A stretch of DNA of 64,000 nucleotides from Aquimarina algicola (GTDB lineage Bacteria > Bacteroidota > Bacteroidia > Flavobacteriales > Flavobacteriaceae), in assembly GCF_006443095.1 (NCBI RefSeq), contig NZ_VFWZ01000003.1, positions 372,001 to 436,000 on the forward strand, given 5' to 3'. Each line of letters starts with the position of its first letter. The stretch's first letter is position 1. Shown one piece after another: positions 38,417-47,777 of this stretch. A program made the position numbers and the translations under genes. The notes under the pieces were generated by a model. That model was not told the origin of the DNA. It worked only from the letters and a program-made list of their open reading frames with translations, and ran no database searches.

Positions 38417-40516
38417 ATGAGTAATCTAGCAAATATTGCCATTATAGTAGTGGCATCTTTAGTACTCCTTATTGTACTATATTTTATTATCATTGCCATA
38501 TTTTACAAAAAGATTCCACAAGGTGAATCTTTGGTAAGAACAGGTTTTGGGGGAACTGCAGTAGCTTTTGACAAAGGGCTATATGTGATACCTGTACTAC
38601 ACAAAGTAGAAATCATGGATATTTCTATCAAAAAAATAGAAATAGAGCGTACAGGGATAAATGGATTAATCTGTAAGGACAATATTAGGGCAGATATTAA
38701 AGTTGCATTTTTTGTTAGAGTAAACAAGTCTGTTGCAGATATCATCAACGTTGCACAAACGATAGGTTGTAACCGTGCTTCAGAAATAGATACGTTACGT
38801 AGTCTTTTTGATGCTAAATTTTCTGAAGCCTTAAAAACGGTAGGTAAGAAATTCGAATTTGTAGAATTGTATGAAGCCCGTAGAGAATTTAGAGACGAAA
38901 TAATCGATATAATAGGAACAGACCTCAATGGATACATCCTAGATGACTGCGCTATTGATGATTTAGAACAAACTTCATTAAATGTTTTAAAACCAGACAA
39001 TATTCTTGATTCTGAAGGTATCAAAAAAATCACTGAGCTTACAGCTGCTCAAAACATAAAATCAAACCTTATCAAGCGTGATGAAGAAAAAGTAATTCGT
39101 AAACAAGATGTAGAAGCTAGAGAAGCTATATTAGAGTTAGACAAACAACTTGCCGAAAAAGAAGAACAGCAAAAGAGAGAGATTTCCAATATCAAAGCTA
39201 GAGAAGAAGCCGAAATACTTAAAGTCGCTGAAGAAGAACGTCTAAAATCCGAGTCTGCACGAATTAGTACAGAAGAAAAAGTAAAAGTGGCAGAAGAAAA
39301 CATGGAGCGTCAAATCATCGTGGCTGCCAAAAACAAACAACGTACAGATGCGGTAGAAACAGAAAGAGTAGAAAAAGATAGAATGCTAGAAGCAACCGAA
39401 CGCGAAAGGATTGTTACTCTTGCTCAGATTGAAAAAGAAAAAGTAGTAGAAGTAGAGAAAAAGAATATTCAGGATGTTATTCGTGATCGAGTAATGCTAG
39501 AAAAAGGCGTGATAGAAGAGCAGGAAAACATGAAAGACATCGAGGCATTCAAAACTGCCGATCGTGAGAAACAAGTAAAAATAACGATTGCAGAAGCAAA
39601 TGCGCAAGAAGAGCTCATCAAAACTATAAAAGCCGCAGAAGCAGAAAAAGAAGCCGCAAAACAAAAAGCTGAAGAAATAAACATAGAAGCCCAAGCTAAG
39701 AAAGAAGCTAGTGAAAAAGAAGCTGAAGCTCGCAAAACGTTAGCAGAAGCACAAGCAAAAGAAGAAGCTACAATAGGTATGTCTGAAGCACAAGTAATGC
39801 ATGCAAAAGCTGATGCTCGTGAAAGAGAAGGGCTGGTAGAAGCAAATATTATAGAAAAAACAGCAAAAGCCGAAGCAGCAGGAATATCAGCAAAAGCCGA
39901 AGCTATAAAAGAAGAAGGTGTTGCCGAAGCAGAAATAATTAAAGAAAAGGCACTGGCAAAAGCTACAGGAGATAGAGAAATTGCACTTGCAGAAGCCGCA
40001 GGAATCGAAGAAAAAGCCGAAGCTATGAAAAAACTTGATGGTGTTGGAAAAGAACACGAAGAGTTTAAACTACGCTTAGACAAAGAATTACAAGTAGACC
40101 TGGCACATATCAATATCCAAAAAGAAATCGCAGATGCACAAGCAGAAGTAATTGGAGAAGCGTTAAAAGCAGCAAATATTGATATCGTAGGTGGAGAAAC
40201 TATGTTCTTTGATCAAATTGTAGGGCAGATTACCAAAGCAAAAGGCATCGATCGATTAGTAAAACACTCTGATAATATTCAAGATGTAAAAGATGCAATC
40301 TTAGGAAGTGATGATGTAAAGGGAAATCTTCTAGAAAAAATAAAAGATTTCGCTACAAAATATGGAATCTCTTCTGAAGATATAAAGAATCTTACTATAG
40401 CAAATCTTCTAATGGAACTGAAACAAAGAACTACAGATCCTAATGAAAATAATTTGTTTACAAATCTTTATAACCTAGCCAATGGATTAGGGTTATCTGA
40501 TAAGAAACTTAAGTAA
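38417..40516 (+). CDS. Flotillin-like band-7 protein (YqiK-like)
   Basis: The 699 residues begin with a membrane segment (about 5-29). The band-7/PHB domain follows: GESLVRTGFGGTAVAFDKGLYVIP, the ERTGINGLICKDNIRADIKV stretch and FVRVNKSVADI. From about residue 215 to 560 it is an Ala/Glu/Lys-rich coiled coil, the flotillin region. It ends with a helical tail. Flotillins form oligomers in ordered membrane patches. Its order after an OB-fold partner is like yqiJ-yqiK of E. coli. The long antisense frames here are artefacts of its codon bias. Confidence 0.92.
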   Translation: MSNLANIAIIVVASLVLLIVLYFIIIAIFYKKIPQGESLVRTGFGGTAVAFDKGLYVIPVLHKVEIMDISIKKIEIERTGINGLICKDNIRADIKVAFFVRVNKSVADIINVAQTIGCNRASEIDTLRSLFDAKFSEALKTVGKKFEFVELYEARREFRDEIIDIIGTDLNGYILDDCAIDDLEQTSLNVLKPDNILDSEGIKKITELTAAQNIKSNLIKRDEEKVIRKQDVEAREAILELDKQLAEKEEQQKREISNIKAREEAEILKVAEEERLKSESARISTEEKVKVAEENMERQIIVAAKNKQRTDAVETERVEKDRMLEATERERIVTLAQIEKEKVVEVEKKNIQDVIRDRVMLEKGVIEEQENMKDIEAFKTADREKQVKITIAEANAQEELIKTIKAAEAEKEAAKQKAEEINIEAQAKKEASEKEAEARKTLAEAQAKEEATIGMSEAQVMHAKADAREREGLVEANIIEKTAKAEAAGISAKAEAIKEEGVAEAEIIKEKALAKATGDREIALAEAAGIEEKAEAMKKLDGVGKEHEEFKLRLDKELQVDLAHINIQKEIADAQAEVIGEALKAANIDIVGGETMFFDQIVGQITKAKGIDRLVKHSDNIQDVKDAILGSDDVKGNLLEKIKDFATKYGISSEDIKNLTIANLLMELKQRTTDPNENNLFTNLYNLANGLGLSDKKLK

Positions 40517-40597
40517 TATCCAAAGAAGAAGCTATTAAAAAACCTCTTTGATCTAGAGAAATATGAAAACTATCACAATAATAAGCCCATAAAAGTC

Positions 40598-40627
40598 TTC
40601 CCATTCTGGGGAAGACCGGGATGGGAA
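40598..40627. repeat. GC-rich hairpin before the 84-aa gene
   Basis: TTCCCATTCTGG (40598-40609) pairs with CCGGGATGGGAA (40616-40627), with two G-T pairs and a 6-nt loop. It is much richer in G and C than its surroundings and lies between the flotillin gene and a small membrane protein gene. It looks like a dispersed repeat rather than a terminator. Confidence 0.4.
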
Positions 40628-40654
40628 TTATTTAGCTTTTAATACGGCTTAATC

Positions 40655-40909
40655 ATGGGAATAGCAGCTATGATCGCTTCGATCAAATTCAACGATCGAA
40701 GAAACAAAAGAGAAACGTTTAGAAAATCAGTAAATAATACCAAAATAGCTATTCAAGGAATCAGGAAAGAGCAGGTTTCTGAAGATGTTTTGAAAAAAAT
40801 AAGACAAAAATTAAAGAAGCAACAAGAAGTCTTGTTTAAAAAAAGATTGATCGCTTTTGGAATTTTTATACTCTTTATATCATCATTAGTAGTATATGTT
40901 TCTATTTAA
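40655..40909 (+). CDS. Small basic membrane protein (84 aa)
   Basis: The N-terminus GIAAMIASIKFNDRRNKRETF is followed by a basic helix (about 25-60) and one C-terminal membrane segment (about 65-83). No family name is known to me. The charge pattern suggests the helix lies in the cytoplasm. It follows the flotillin gene by 138 bp and precedes the DUF559 gene by 15 bp, so it may belong with either. Confidence 0.6.
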   Translation: MGIAAMIASIKFNDRRNKRETFRKSVNNTKIAIQGIRKEQVSEDVLKKIRQKLKKQQEVLFKKRLIAFGIFILFISSLVVYVSI

Positions 40910-40924
40910 AAAACCTAAGTAAGA

Positions 40925-41296
40925 ATGAGCAAAAAGCAAATTCATAATCGAAAATACTTAGAATCCTTCAGAAAAGACCTAAGAAATAATAGCACCTCTA
41001 CTGAAGCATTTTTATGGAAACATTTGCAAAAAAGTCAATTAGAAGGAAGAAAATTTAGAAGACAGCATAGTATCGGTAATTATATTGTAGATTTCTATTG
41101 TCCAAAAGAAAAACTGATCATAGAGTTAGATGGAGAAATTCACAATCATCCAAGTAACCAAGAAAAAGATCAAAAAAGAACTGAATATCTAAATGGTTTA
41201 GGTTTTATAGTGATAAGATTTGAGAATAAAACAGTATTTGATTATTTACCGTCTGTACTACAAGAAATAAAAGATAATTTTGGAGAGGGTCAATAA
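40925..41296 (+). CDS. DUF559 endonuclease-like protein
   Basis: The 123 residues match the DUF559 (very-short-patch-repair-like nuclease) pattern. STEAFLWKHLQKSQLEGRKFRRQ is followed by IGNYIVDFYCPKEKLIIELDGEIH, which carries the D..ExK-type catalytic core, and then GFIVIRFENKTVF. A DNA endonuclease of the PD-(D/E)XK type is likely. In Bacteroidota such genes often stand alone among repeats and are spread irregularly, which fits a mobile or selfish role (inference). Here, hairpin repeats follow directly. Confidence 0.85.
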   Translation: MSKKQIHNRKYLESFRKDLRNNSTSTEAFLWKHLQKSQLEGRKFRRQHSIGNYIVDFYCPKEKLIIELDGEIHNHPSNQEKDQKRTEYLNGLGFIVIRFENKTVFDYLPSVLQEIKDNFGEGQ

Positions 41297-41487
41297 CCTC
41301 CCCTGGTTTGTCTTTGACAAACCTTTCCCCTCCTTGGTAAGGAGAGGAGCCCATTAAGATTGATTTTATATTTTATTAATGAAATCTTTCCGTTCAGGCA
41401 ATTTTCACAAAGTGAAAGAGCCTCACAAGCTCTCCTACTTTAAAAAGGAGGAGAATGAATTTCGCATAGCGGAAGAAAGAGGTGGTA
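41297..41487. repeat. Pair of inverted hairpin repeats after the DUF559 gene
   Basis: Copy 1 (41295-41350, plus) carries ACCTCCCCT, then a perfect GGTTTGTC/GACAAACC hairpin (41305-41323), then CCCTCCTT/AAGGAG (41328-41344). Copy 2 (about 41403-41487, read on minus) carries ACCACCTC, a TTCCGC/GCGAAA-type hairpin, then CTCCTCCTT, and a TTTCAC/GTGAAA hairpin. Both share the plan CCTC, hairpin, CTCCTT, and face each other. The stretch has much more G and C than its neighbours and no open frame. Confidence 0.6.
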
Positions 41488-41533
41488 TGATCACCATTAT
41501 AGTAAAACTAAAAAAATATCTATAGTAAAAACT

Positions 41534-44500
41534 ATGGAAGAAACAAATAAAAACAACCAACATACACAACTAGACGGAGGCACGTACGAAATTATACAAA
41601 ATCGCCTTCAGAAGCACAAAACAGAGTTACAAACCCGTCTCTCTAAGCTTAACGCCTCTAGAAAAGAAGTTTTTGGCAGTGTAGAAACTAAGCTCATCGC
41701 TAATAATCGTATCAATACCGAAAACAATTGTATCGCCAGAGATATTGTTACTATAGACGAATATTGCCTCTTTGGATATAATGTACATTTTGGACTTCGT
41801 ACAGAAATTGCACTTGCAGATGTATTTAGTATTTACACGTATGATGATGATCATTTTTCTGTAAAATCTCTGGATCTTATTAACGATCCTACATTTATCA
41901 ATGATTTTACAAACCTGTATAAATATTACCGAAATACAATTTTTTCAAAATTTGCTATTGTTGGCAATTATCTTCATATGGTATTTCAACTCAGTGAAAA
42001 TGCCAGTGATATTAAAACCTTCAAATGGTTAATTAATGAAAGTAAGCTTACATATATTGATAATCGTAGTGAGCACGAATTCAAATTTCCGAAACAACAT
42101 GAGTTTAATTGGACAGAGATAACTCGTGACATGCATCGCTATGGGACGCATCCCCATATATCGATTTTGGATAAGGTTTTTGTAGAAACCATTGGGGGCG
42201 ATTTAACCATCAAAATTGAAGACAATACAGATGAAGGAAAAGGAATCTTTGATGAACCTGTAGAACATATAGATCAAACATTAGATGACGGTCAATACCG
42301 ATATGCTGATTTAGGCAATCTAATCGCATTAGAGATTAAACCTTTTCAAGAACCTCATCGTTATTTTGTGTATAATCATAAAATGCAAGAAGTCAAAAAA
42401 ATAGATGCTATCAAAGATTCTTGCATACTACTCCCCGATGATCAAGGCATTATTTATCCTAATGGATACTATTTACAGTCCGGAGATTTTAAACTTTTTA
42501 CCAATGAAATAGGAGATGTTAAGTTTCAGGAAAAAATTATTTCTCCTAATGGAGAAGACTTCTTGTACGTTTTTTATGAAAGTGCAAATGGATTGTATAC
42601 CTTAATGTCTTACAATGTTATTGAACAAGAAGTAAAAACTCCTATCGTATGTAATGGTTTTACGATTCTTAAAAATGGTGAGCTTTGCTATTTCAAAACT
42701 GAAAATGAACAAACGAAACACCATGTTATCCAAATATGGCAAACACCTTTTATAAAAGGAGATGTATTACCATCTGAGCACACAGATACGTTACTTTACA
42801 AAATAGGAAACAAAGATATTGTAAAAGCAATGGCAGAATGCCATGGGCTTATCACTCTATTAAATAAAGAAGACAGTTATGATGGTCTATATGATGATAT
42901 CGCAAAGTTCTCTAATGATATTGTCGATAGCTACTATTGGATAAGAGAAGAAGAAACATTTAGACTTGATCATCCACTTGAAGAAATCAATGGAGCCGCA
43001 AATGCTGCGATCGATGAGTTCGAAAAAGTAGTACAACTTCGTAGAACAGCCTCAAACATTACCAAAGAAACACAAGAAAAAGCTGATGCAATTTTTGGTA
43101 AAATCAAGAGCAGCTCTTTTCGATCTATCGATGATTTTGTTTTAGTATTATCACAATTAAGAACATTACGAGGCGAGGTTATCGCACTTAATGATATTAG
43201 ATATGTTGATAAAACATTTATCACTACTCTAGAGACCGAAATCGCAGAACAAACCGAAAAGATTTCTCAAAGATGCGTTCAGTTTTTATTAGATGATAAA
43301 GCACTACTCCCCTATCATACTCGTGTAGAAGAAAAACAAACGGTACTCGAAAACATCAAAAAAGTAATCGACGCCAAAAAACTAGAAGAAGAAGTAAATC
43401 AGATCGCGCTAGATCTCGAAATGTTGATTGATATTGTCTCGAATCTTCAAATTGAAGACACTTCACACTCTACAAAAATTATAGATAACATCTCTTTGAT
43501 TTTTGCTACTATTAATCAGCTTAAAGCAGGGATCAAAAATACCATCAAGTCACTGGGTAGTAAAGAAGCTACAGCAGAGTTTGCAGCACAACTCAAACTT
43601 GTAGACCAAAGTATCATCAATTACCTTGATATAGCCAATACACCCGAAAAAACAGATGAATTATTAAATAAAGTATCTGTTCAATTAGAAGATCTCGAAG
43701 GTCGTTTTGCAGATTTTGAAGAGTTTATTTCACAGATCATTGAAAAACGAGAAGAAGTATATAATGCTTTTGAGGCTCGTAAAAATAGCTTGATAGAAGC
43801 TAGAAACAAAAAAGCAGTTGCTCTAGAAAATGCAGCAAATCGTATTTTGAAAGGTGTAAATAAAAAAGCACAAAGTTTTGATTCTGTAGTAGATATCAAT
43901 GGATATTTTGCATCAGATCTTATGATCAATAAGCTTAGAGACATTGTTTCGCAACTCAAAGAATTAGAGGATGCCGGCAAAGCTGAAGCTATTGAAACTG
44001 CATTAAAAGTCGCCAAAGAAGATGCAACTCGTAAATTAAAAGATAAGCAAGACCTTTATGAGGATGGCGAAAATGTGATCAAACTAGGAAAACATAAATT
44101 TGGAGTAAATAAACAGCCACTAGATCTTACCATTGTTTACAAAGATGAAGCACTAGCATATCACCTTACCGGAACCGACTTTTATCAAAAGATCGACAAT
44201 CCAATTCTAGTGCAATCAAAAAAATATTGGGATCAGGAACTCATTTCAGAAAACGATAACATTTATCGTTCTGCATATTTAGCCTATAAAATATTTGATC
44301 GTTATCAGAATAAGCGTGTTGACACGCAAACAACTTCATCAGACAAAAAAGAAACAGATCATCCTAGTCTAACAATGTTGAATGAAGAGCAATTACTGGA
44401 ACTCGTAAAATCAGAAAGTAGTAAAAACTATGCCGAAGGATATATAAAAGGTGTACACGATATAGATGCATCAAAAATTTTGAAGGTATTAATCACCAAA

Positions 44501-46489
44501 AACCATGACCTTGGCCCACTACGTTTTTCACCAAACACTCGGGCATGGGCGCAATATTTTTGGTTTAGCTTAGATTCAGACGCGCAAGAATATTGGAACA
44601 AAACCATAAAAGCTTCCGGACAAGTATTAGCTGCATTTCCAGAAAGTAAAGAATATCACAAAGTAATTCAGAACTTATCTGAAAGTATCAAAAATGCACT
44701 ATCCTCAACATTTGATAAGATAAAAGAATATTTTGATGAGGATATACAGCAAGTTGCAAATTATCTTTTTACAGAATTACAGAGTGATCAAACATTTTGC
44801 ATAAGTCAAACTGCAAACGAATTGCATGAGTCACTTATCAAAGAACTTAAAACAAAAAAAGCATTAACTAAACTCAATTCATCATTAGGGTTAGACACAA
44901 AACAAAGAACCAATGGTAATACCAATTGGAGCGACAAAATTACGTTGGCCATTCAATGGGTAAGTTCTTATTTAAAAAACAGTCACCCTACTCAGTTAAC
45001 ATATACAAATGAAGTTGTTTGTCTATTATTATTCAAAAACGAATCTACTTCTGAAGTTATTCATGTAAATCCATCACAGGTAATTGAAGGATTAAAAGGA
45101 AGTCATACTACGATTGCAGATGGTACTTATGAATTTGATTATCATAATTTCGTAAAGGATTTATTTGATTTTACTACTGTAGAAGTTCCTGCTTTTGAAG
45201 CATACAGAGACGCAAAACATCAAGTAACAGAAGAATTAAAAGAAGCGCTTAAACTCGACGAATTCAAACCTAGAGTACTATCATCCTTTGTACGTAACAA
45301 ATTAATTGACCAGGTATATCTTCCTTTATTTGGAGACAACCTCGCAAAACAATTAGGAAGTCTAGGAGATAATAAAAGAACAGACCGTATGGGGATGCTT
45401 TTACTGATTTCTCCACCTGGATATGGTAAAACTACTCTTATGGAGTATATGGCTAACCGACTGGGGTTAGTATTCATGAAAATTAATGGCCCTGCCATTG
45501 GTCATGAGGTTACCTCTGTTGACCCAACATCAGCAAATAATGCTGCTACTCGAGAGGAATTGAAAAAGTTAAACTTAGCTTTTGAAATGGGTAACAATGT
45601 TATGCTATACCTCGACGACATACAACACTGTAATCCAGAATTTCTACAAAAATTCATATCCCTAGCTGACGGAACACGTAAAATTGAAGGAATCTATAAT
45701 GGACATCCTAAAACCTATGATTTACGAAGTAAAAGATTTTGTGTAATCATGGCAGGAAATCCATATACAGAAAGTGGAGAAAAATTTCAAATTCCTGATA
45801 TGTTAGCAAACCGAGCAGATATCTATAATTTGGGAGATATTATTGGGGATACAGCAGACCTTTTCAAACTAAGCCTTATTGAGAATGCAATGACATCTAA
45901 TCCCGTACTACATCAATTAAGCAGTAAACACTTTGATGACCTGTATAAACTTGTTGAAATTGCCGAAACAGGTTCTCAAGAAGGAGTTGAATTGGTAGGA
46001 AATCATACCAAGCAAGAAATCCAGGACTACGTTGCTGTATTAGAAAAAGTTGTTACGATTCGCAATACGGTATTAAAAGTCAATGAAACCTATATTCAAT
46101 CTGCGGCTATGGAGGACGCATATCGTACCGAACCTTCTTTCAAACTGCAAGGATCTTATCGTGATATGAGCAAGCTCGTGGCAAAAGTAGTTCCTATTAT
46201 GAACGAACAAGAATTACAAACACTTCTTCTCTCTCATTATGAAAATGAATCTCAAACATTAACTAGTGCCGCAGAAGCCAATCTACTGAAGTACAAAGAA
46301 ATGACAGAGAGTATTTCTAAAGAAGAAATTGATCGTTGGGTATCAATTAAAGAAACTTTTATAAAAAATAATAAATTAAAAGGTTTTGGTGACAAAAATG
46401 AAATGGCACAAGTATTAGCACAAATGATGCAGTTCAGTGATCATTTGGCAGGTATACAAGAGGTATTGAAGAAAGGATTAGATAAATAA
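41534..46489 (+). CDS. Giant AAA+ ATPase of the DNA-repair-ATPase (DUF3686) type
   Basis: At 1651 residues this is the largest protein here. The N-terminal 450 or so residues look like the beta-rich DUF3686 region (NCIARDIVTIDEYCLFGYNV). Long coiled coils follow at about 480-900. A middle region contains LTIVYKDEALAYHLTG. The C-terminal AAA+ module has Walker A SPPGYGKTTLMEY (about 1294-1306), Walker B MLYLDDIQH (about 1356-1364) and sensor-1-like FCVIMAGNP (about 1400). The family is labelled DNA-repair ATPase, but in many genomes it lies with PspA and flotillin genes. An ESCRT/Vps4-like disassembly role is my inference. Confidence 0.85.
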   Translation: MEETNKNNQHTQLDGGTYEIIQNRLQKHKTELQTRLSKLNASRKEVFGSVETKLIANNRINTENNCIARDIVTIDEYCLFGYNVHFGLRTEIALADVFSIYTYDDDHFSVKSLDLINDPTFINDFTNLYKYYRNTIFSKFAIVGNYLHMVFQLSENASDIKTFKWLINESKLTYIDNRSEHEFKFPKQHEFNWTEITRDMHRYGTHPHISILDKVFVETIGGDLTIKIEDNTDEGKGIFDEPVEHIDQTLDDGQYRYADLGNLIALEIKPFQEPHRYFVYNHKMQEVKKIDAIKDSCILLPDDQGIIYPNGYYLQSGDFKLFTNEIGDVKFQEKIISPNGEDFLYVFYESANGLYTLMSYNVIEQEVKTPIVCNGFTILKNGELCYFKTENEQTKHHVIQIWQTPFIKGDVLPSEHTDTLLYKIGNKDIVKAMAECHGLITLLNKEDSYDGLYDDIAKFSNDIVDSYYWIREEETFRLDHPLEEINGAANAAIDEFEKVVQLRRTASNITKETQEKADAIFGKIKSSSFRSIDDFVLVLSQLRTLRGEVIALNDIRYVDKTFITTLETEIAEQTEKISQRCVQFLLDDKALLPYHTRVEEKQTVLENIKKVIDAKKLEEEVNQIALDLEMLIDIVSNLQIEDTSHSTKIIDNISLIFATINQLKAGIKNTIKSLGSKEATAEFAAQLKLVDQSIINYLDIANTPEKTDELLNKVSVQLEDLEGRFADFEEFISQIIEKREEVYNAFEARKNSLIEARNKKAVALENAANRILKGVNKKAQSFDSVVDINGYFASDLMINKLRDIVSQLKELEDAGKAEAIETALKVAKEDATRKLKDKQDLYEDGENVIKLGKHKFGVNKQPLDLTIVYKDEALAYHLTGTDFYQKIDNPILVQSKKYWDQELISENDNIYRSAYLAYKIFDRYQNKRVDTQTTSSDKKETDHPSLTMLNEEQLLELVKSESSKNYAEGYIKGVHDIDASKILKVLITKNHDLGPLRFSPNTRAWAQYFWFSLDSDAQEYWNKTIKASGQVLAAFPESKEYHKVIQNLSESIKNALSSTFDKIKEYFDEDIQQVANYLFTELQSDQTFCISQTANELHESLIKELKTKKALTKLNSSLGLDTKQRTNGNTNWSDKITLAIQWVSSYLKNSHPTQLTYTNEVVCLLLFKNESTSEVIHVNPSQVIEGLKGSHTTIADGTYEFDYHNFVKDLFDFTTVEVPAFEAYRDAKHQVTEELKEALKLDEFKPRVLSSFVRNKLIDQVYLPLFGDNLAKQLGSLGDNKRTDRMGMLLLISPPGYGKTTLMEYMANRLGLVFMKINGPAIGHEVTSVDPTSANNAATREELKKLNLAFEMGNNVMLYLDDIQHCNPEFLQKFISLADGTRKIEGIYNGHPKTYDLRSKRFCVIMAGNPYTESGEKFQIPDMLANRADIYNLGDIIGDTADLFKLSLIENAMTSNPVLHQLSSKHFDDLYKLVEIAETGSQEGVELVGNHTKQEIQDYVAVLEKVVTIRNTVLKVNETYIQSAAMEDAYRTEPSFKLQGSYRDMSKLVAKVVPIMNEQELQTLLLSHYENESQTLTSAAEANLLKYKEMTESISKEEIDRWVSIKETFIKNNKLKGFGDKNEMAQVLAQMMQFSDHLAGIQEVLKKGLDK

Positions 46490-46533
46490 TTTAATTTTTA
46501 TATTCGTCAAAACATCTAATAAATGATATCAAC

Positions 46534-47130
46534 ATGAAGAAAAAGAAAAAAATTGATCCCAATCTTTTGATTGCTATAGGAGTACTTATAGCTAGTTTTT
46601 CTGCTCTTTTTGTTTACATAAAACAAGCGAATATAATGAGTAAACAAACTGATATATTACTTGAACAAACAAAAGCTAATGCTTGGCCTAGGTTAGATGT
46701 TGGTATTGATAGAGGTTATGATAATGACACGCTATACTCTTTGAACATTCAAATGAATAATAAAGGTATAGGGCCTGCAATTATTGAAGCAGTAAGAGTT
46801 ACATACAAAAATGAGCCCGCAAAAGATTGGTGGGATTTGTTTGTAAAGACAAAACTTCCGGATTCTATAGATAATGGGATAGCCAATGTCGACGTTTATA
46901 ATTCTGTAGTATCAGCCAACGAAAACTTCTATTGGCTAGAGCTTAAAGAAAACCCTTACTTGGCTTCATGGGTATTCGACAAAAGAAAAGACATAAAAAT
47001 TGAAGTTTGCTATAAATCTGTTTTTGATGATTACTGGTTATTAACAAACAAAGAGTTGGTTTCTACTACCATTGAAAAGTTAGAAACAAATGAAAATCCA
47101 ATACCAAAATCAGAACGATTTAGAAATTAA
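46534..47130 (+). CDS. Single-pass membrane protein of unknown function (198 aa)
   Basis: A basic N-terminus (KKKKKID) and one membrane segment at about residues 12-29 are followed by a polar helix (NIMSKQTDILLEQTKAN) and a beta-rich domain, here thought to face the cytoplasm. WPRLDVGIDRGYDN and NNKGIGPAIIEAVRV recall small membrane-anchored sensor proteins seen in many marine bacteria. It begins 44 bp after the AAA+ gene on the same strand, but whether it belongs to the envelope cluster is not clear. Confidence 0.6.
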   Translation: MKKKKKIDPNLLIAIGVLIASFSALFVYIKQANIMSKQTDILLEQTKANAWPRLDVGIDRGYDNDTLYSLNIQMNNKGIGPAIIEAVRVTYKNEPAKDWWDLFVKTKLPDSIDNGIANVDVYNSVVSANENFYWLELKENPYLASWVFDKRKDIKIEVCYKSVFDDYWLLTNKELVSTTIEKLETNENPIPKSERFRN

Positions 47131-47220
47131 AATTATAATCTATTCCATTACAAAAAAACTACTTTATATATAATCTTACAGCATAATCAATAATAGTTAA
47201 GAAAATAATTGTATTTTTAC

Positions 47221-47238
47221 ATAAGTACTTATATAAGT
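47221..47238 (+). promoter_or_regulatory. Overlapping palindromes, candidate MarR operator
   Basis: ATAAGTACTTAT (47221-47232) and ACTTATATAAGT (47227-47238) are both perfect 12-bp palindromes sharing a half-site. They lie just before the MarR ATG at 47243, as expected of an autorepressor site. Confidence 0.5.
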
Positions 47239-47242
47239 GTTT

Positions 47243-47734
47243 ATGGAAGATAAATTACAATCATATGGCGAATTAGGTTTAGGTTCTAGATTAAAACGTC
47301 TCAGTGACATCCTGATGAAAGAGACTCAGTTAGTTTATAACGCTTGTGATATAGACTTTGACCCATATCTATTTCCTGTCTTCAAAGTAGTTATCGATCA
47401 AAATATAGCAACTACAACAGACATTCAAGAAGCTTTACAATATACACAACCTGCCATTACTCAAGCCTTAAAAAAGCTAACAGACAAAAAGCTGGTTGCT
47501 TTTACTATAGATAAAGGTGATAAACGTAAAAAACAATTTCAACTCACTAAAAAAGGTAAAGAAACACATCAGCAAATGATTCCATTATGGGAAATAATAG
47601 ATGAACAGGTAAAATGGCTTACAGAAGGTAACGCCTCTAGCTTAATTAGACATCTAACGTATTTTGAAGAGCAATTGAAAGAGAAATCTTTAAGTCGAAG
47701 AGTTTTAGAAAAATATCATTCAAAACCTTTTTAA
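47243..47734 (+). CDS. MarR-family transcriptional regulator
   Basis: The 163-residue protein has a winged helix with TTTDIQEALQYTQPAITQALKKL as the recognition region and DKGDKRKKQFQLTKKGKE as the wing. Helices at both ends form the dimer interface. The ATG at 47243 was chosen over a GTG two codons earlier because the palindromes reach 47238. A GNAT acetyltransferase gene follows 43 bp downstream; the regulator probably controls both. The ligand is unknown. Confidence 0.85.
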   Translation: MEDKLQSYGELGLGSRLKRLSDILMKETQLVYNACDIDFDPYLFPVFKVVIDQNIATTTDIQEALQYTQPAITQALKKLTDKKLVAFTIDKGDKRKKQFQLTKKGKETHQQMIPLWEIIDEQVKWLTEGNASSLIRHLTYFEEQLKEKSLSRRVLEKYHSKPF

Positions 47735-47777
47735 ATCCAATAGTATCAAAATTACTCCAAACAAAAAGCAATGTATT

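Noticed and set aside
38503..39033. Minus-strand frame of about 176 codons opposite the band-7 domain
   Set aside because: The band-7 protein on the other strand is clearly real, and this frame has no recognisable domain.
39469..40113. Long minus-strand open frame opposite the flotillin gene
   Set aside because: It is very rich in Ala and Ser because the coding strand is full of Glu, Lys and Ala codons in the coiled coil. It has no domain and no start context, and is an artefact of codon bias.
43681..44016. Minus-strand frame opposite the AAA+ ATPase
   Set aside because: It lies within a coiled-coil coding part with biased codons and resembles no family.
47237..47242. GTG start for the MarR gene
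   Set aside because: It would overlap the palindromic operator; the ATG two codons later gives a better N-terminus.
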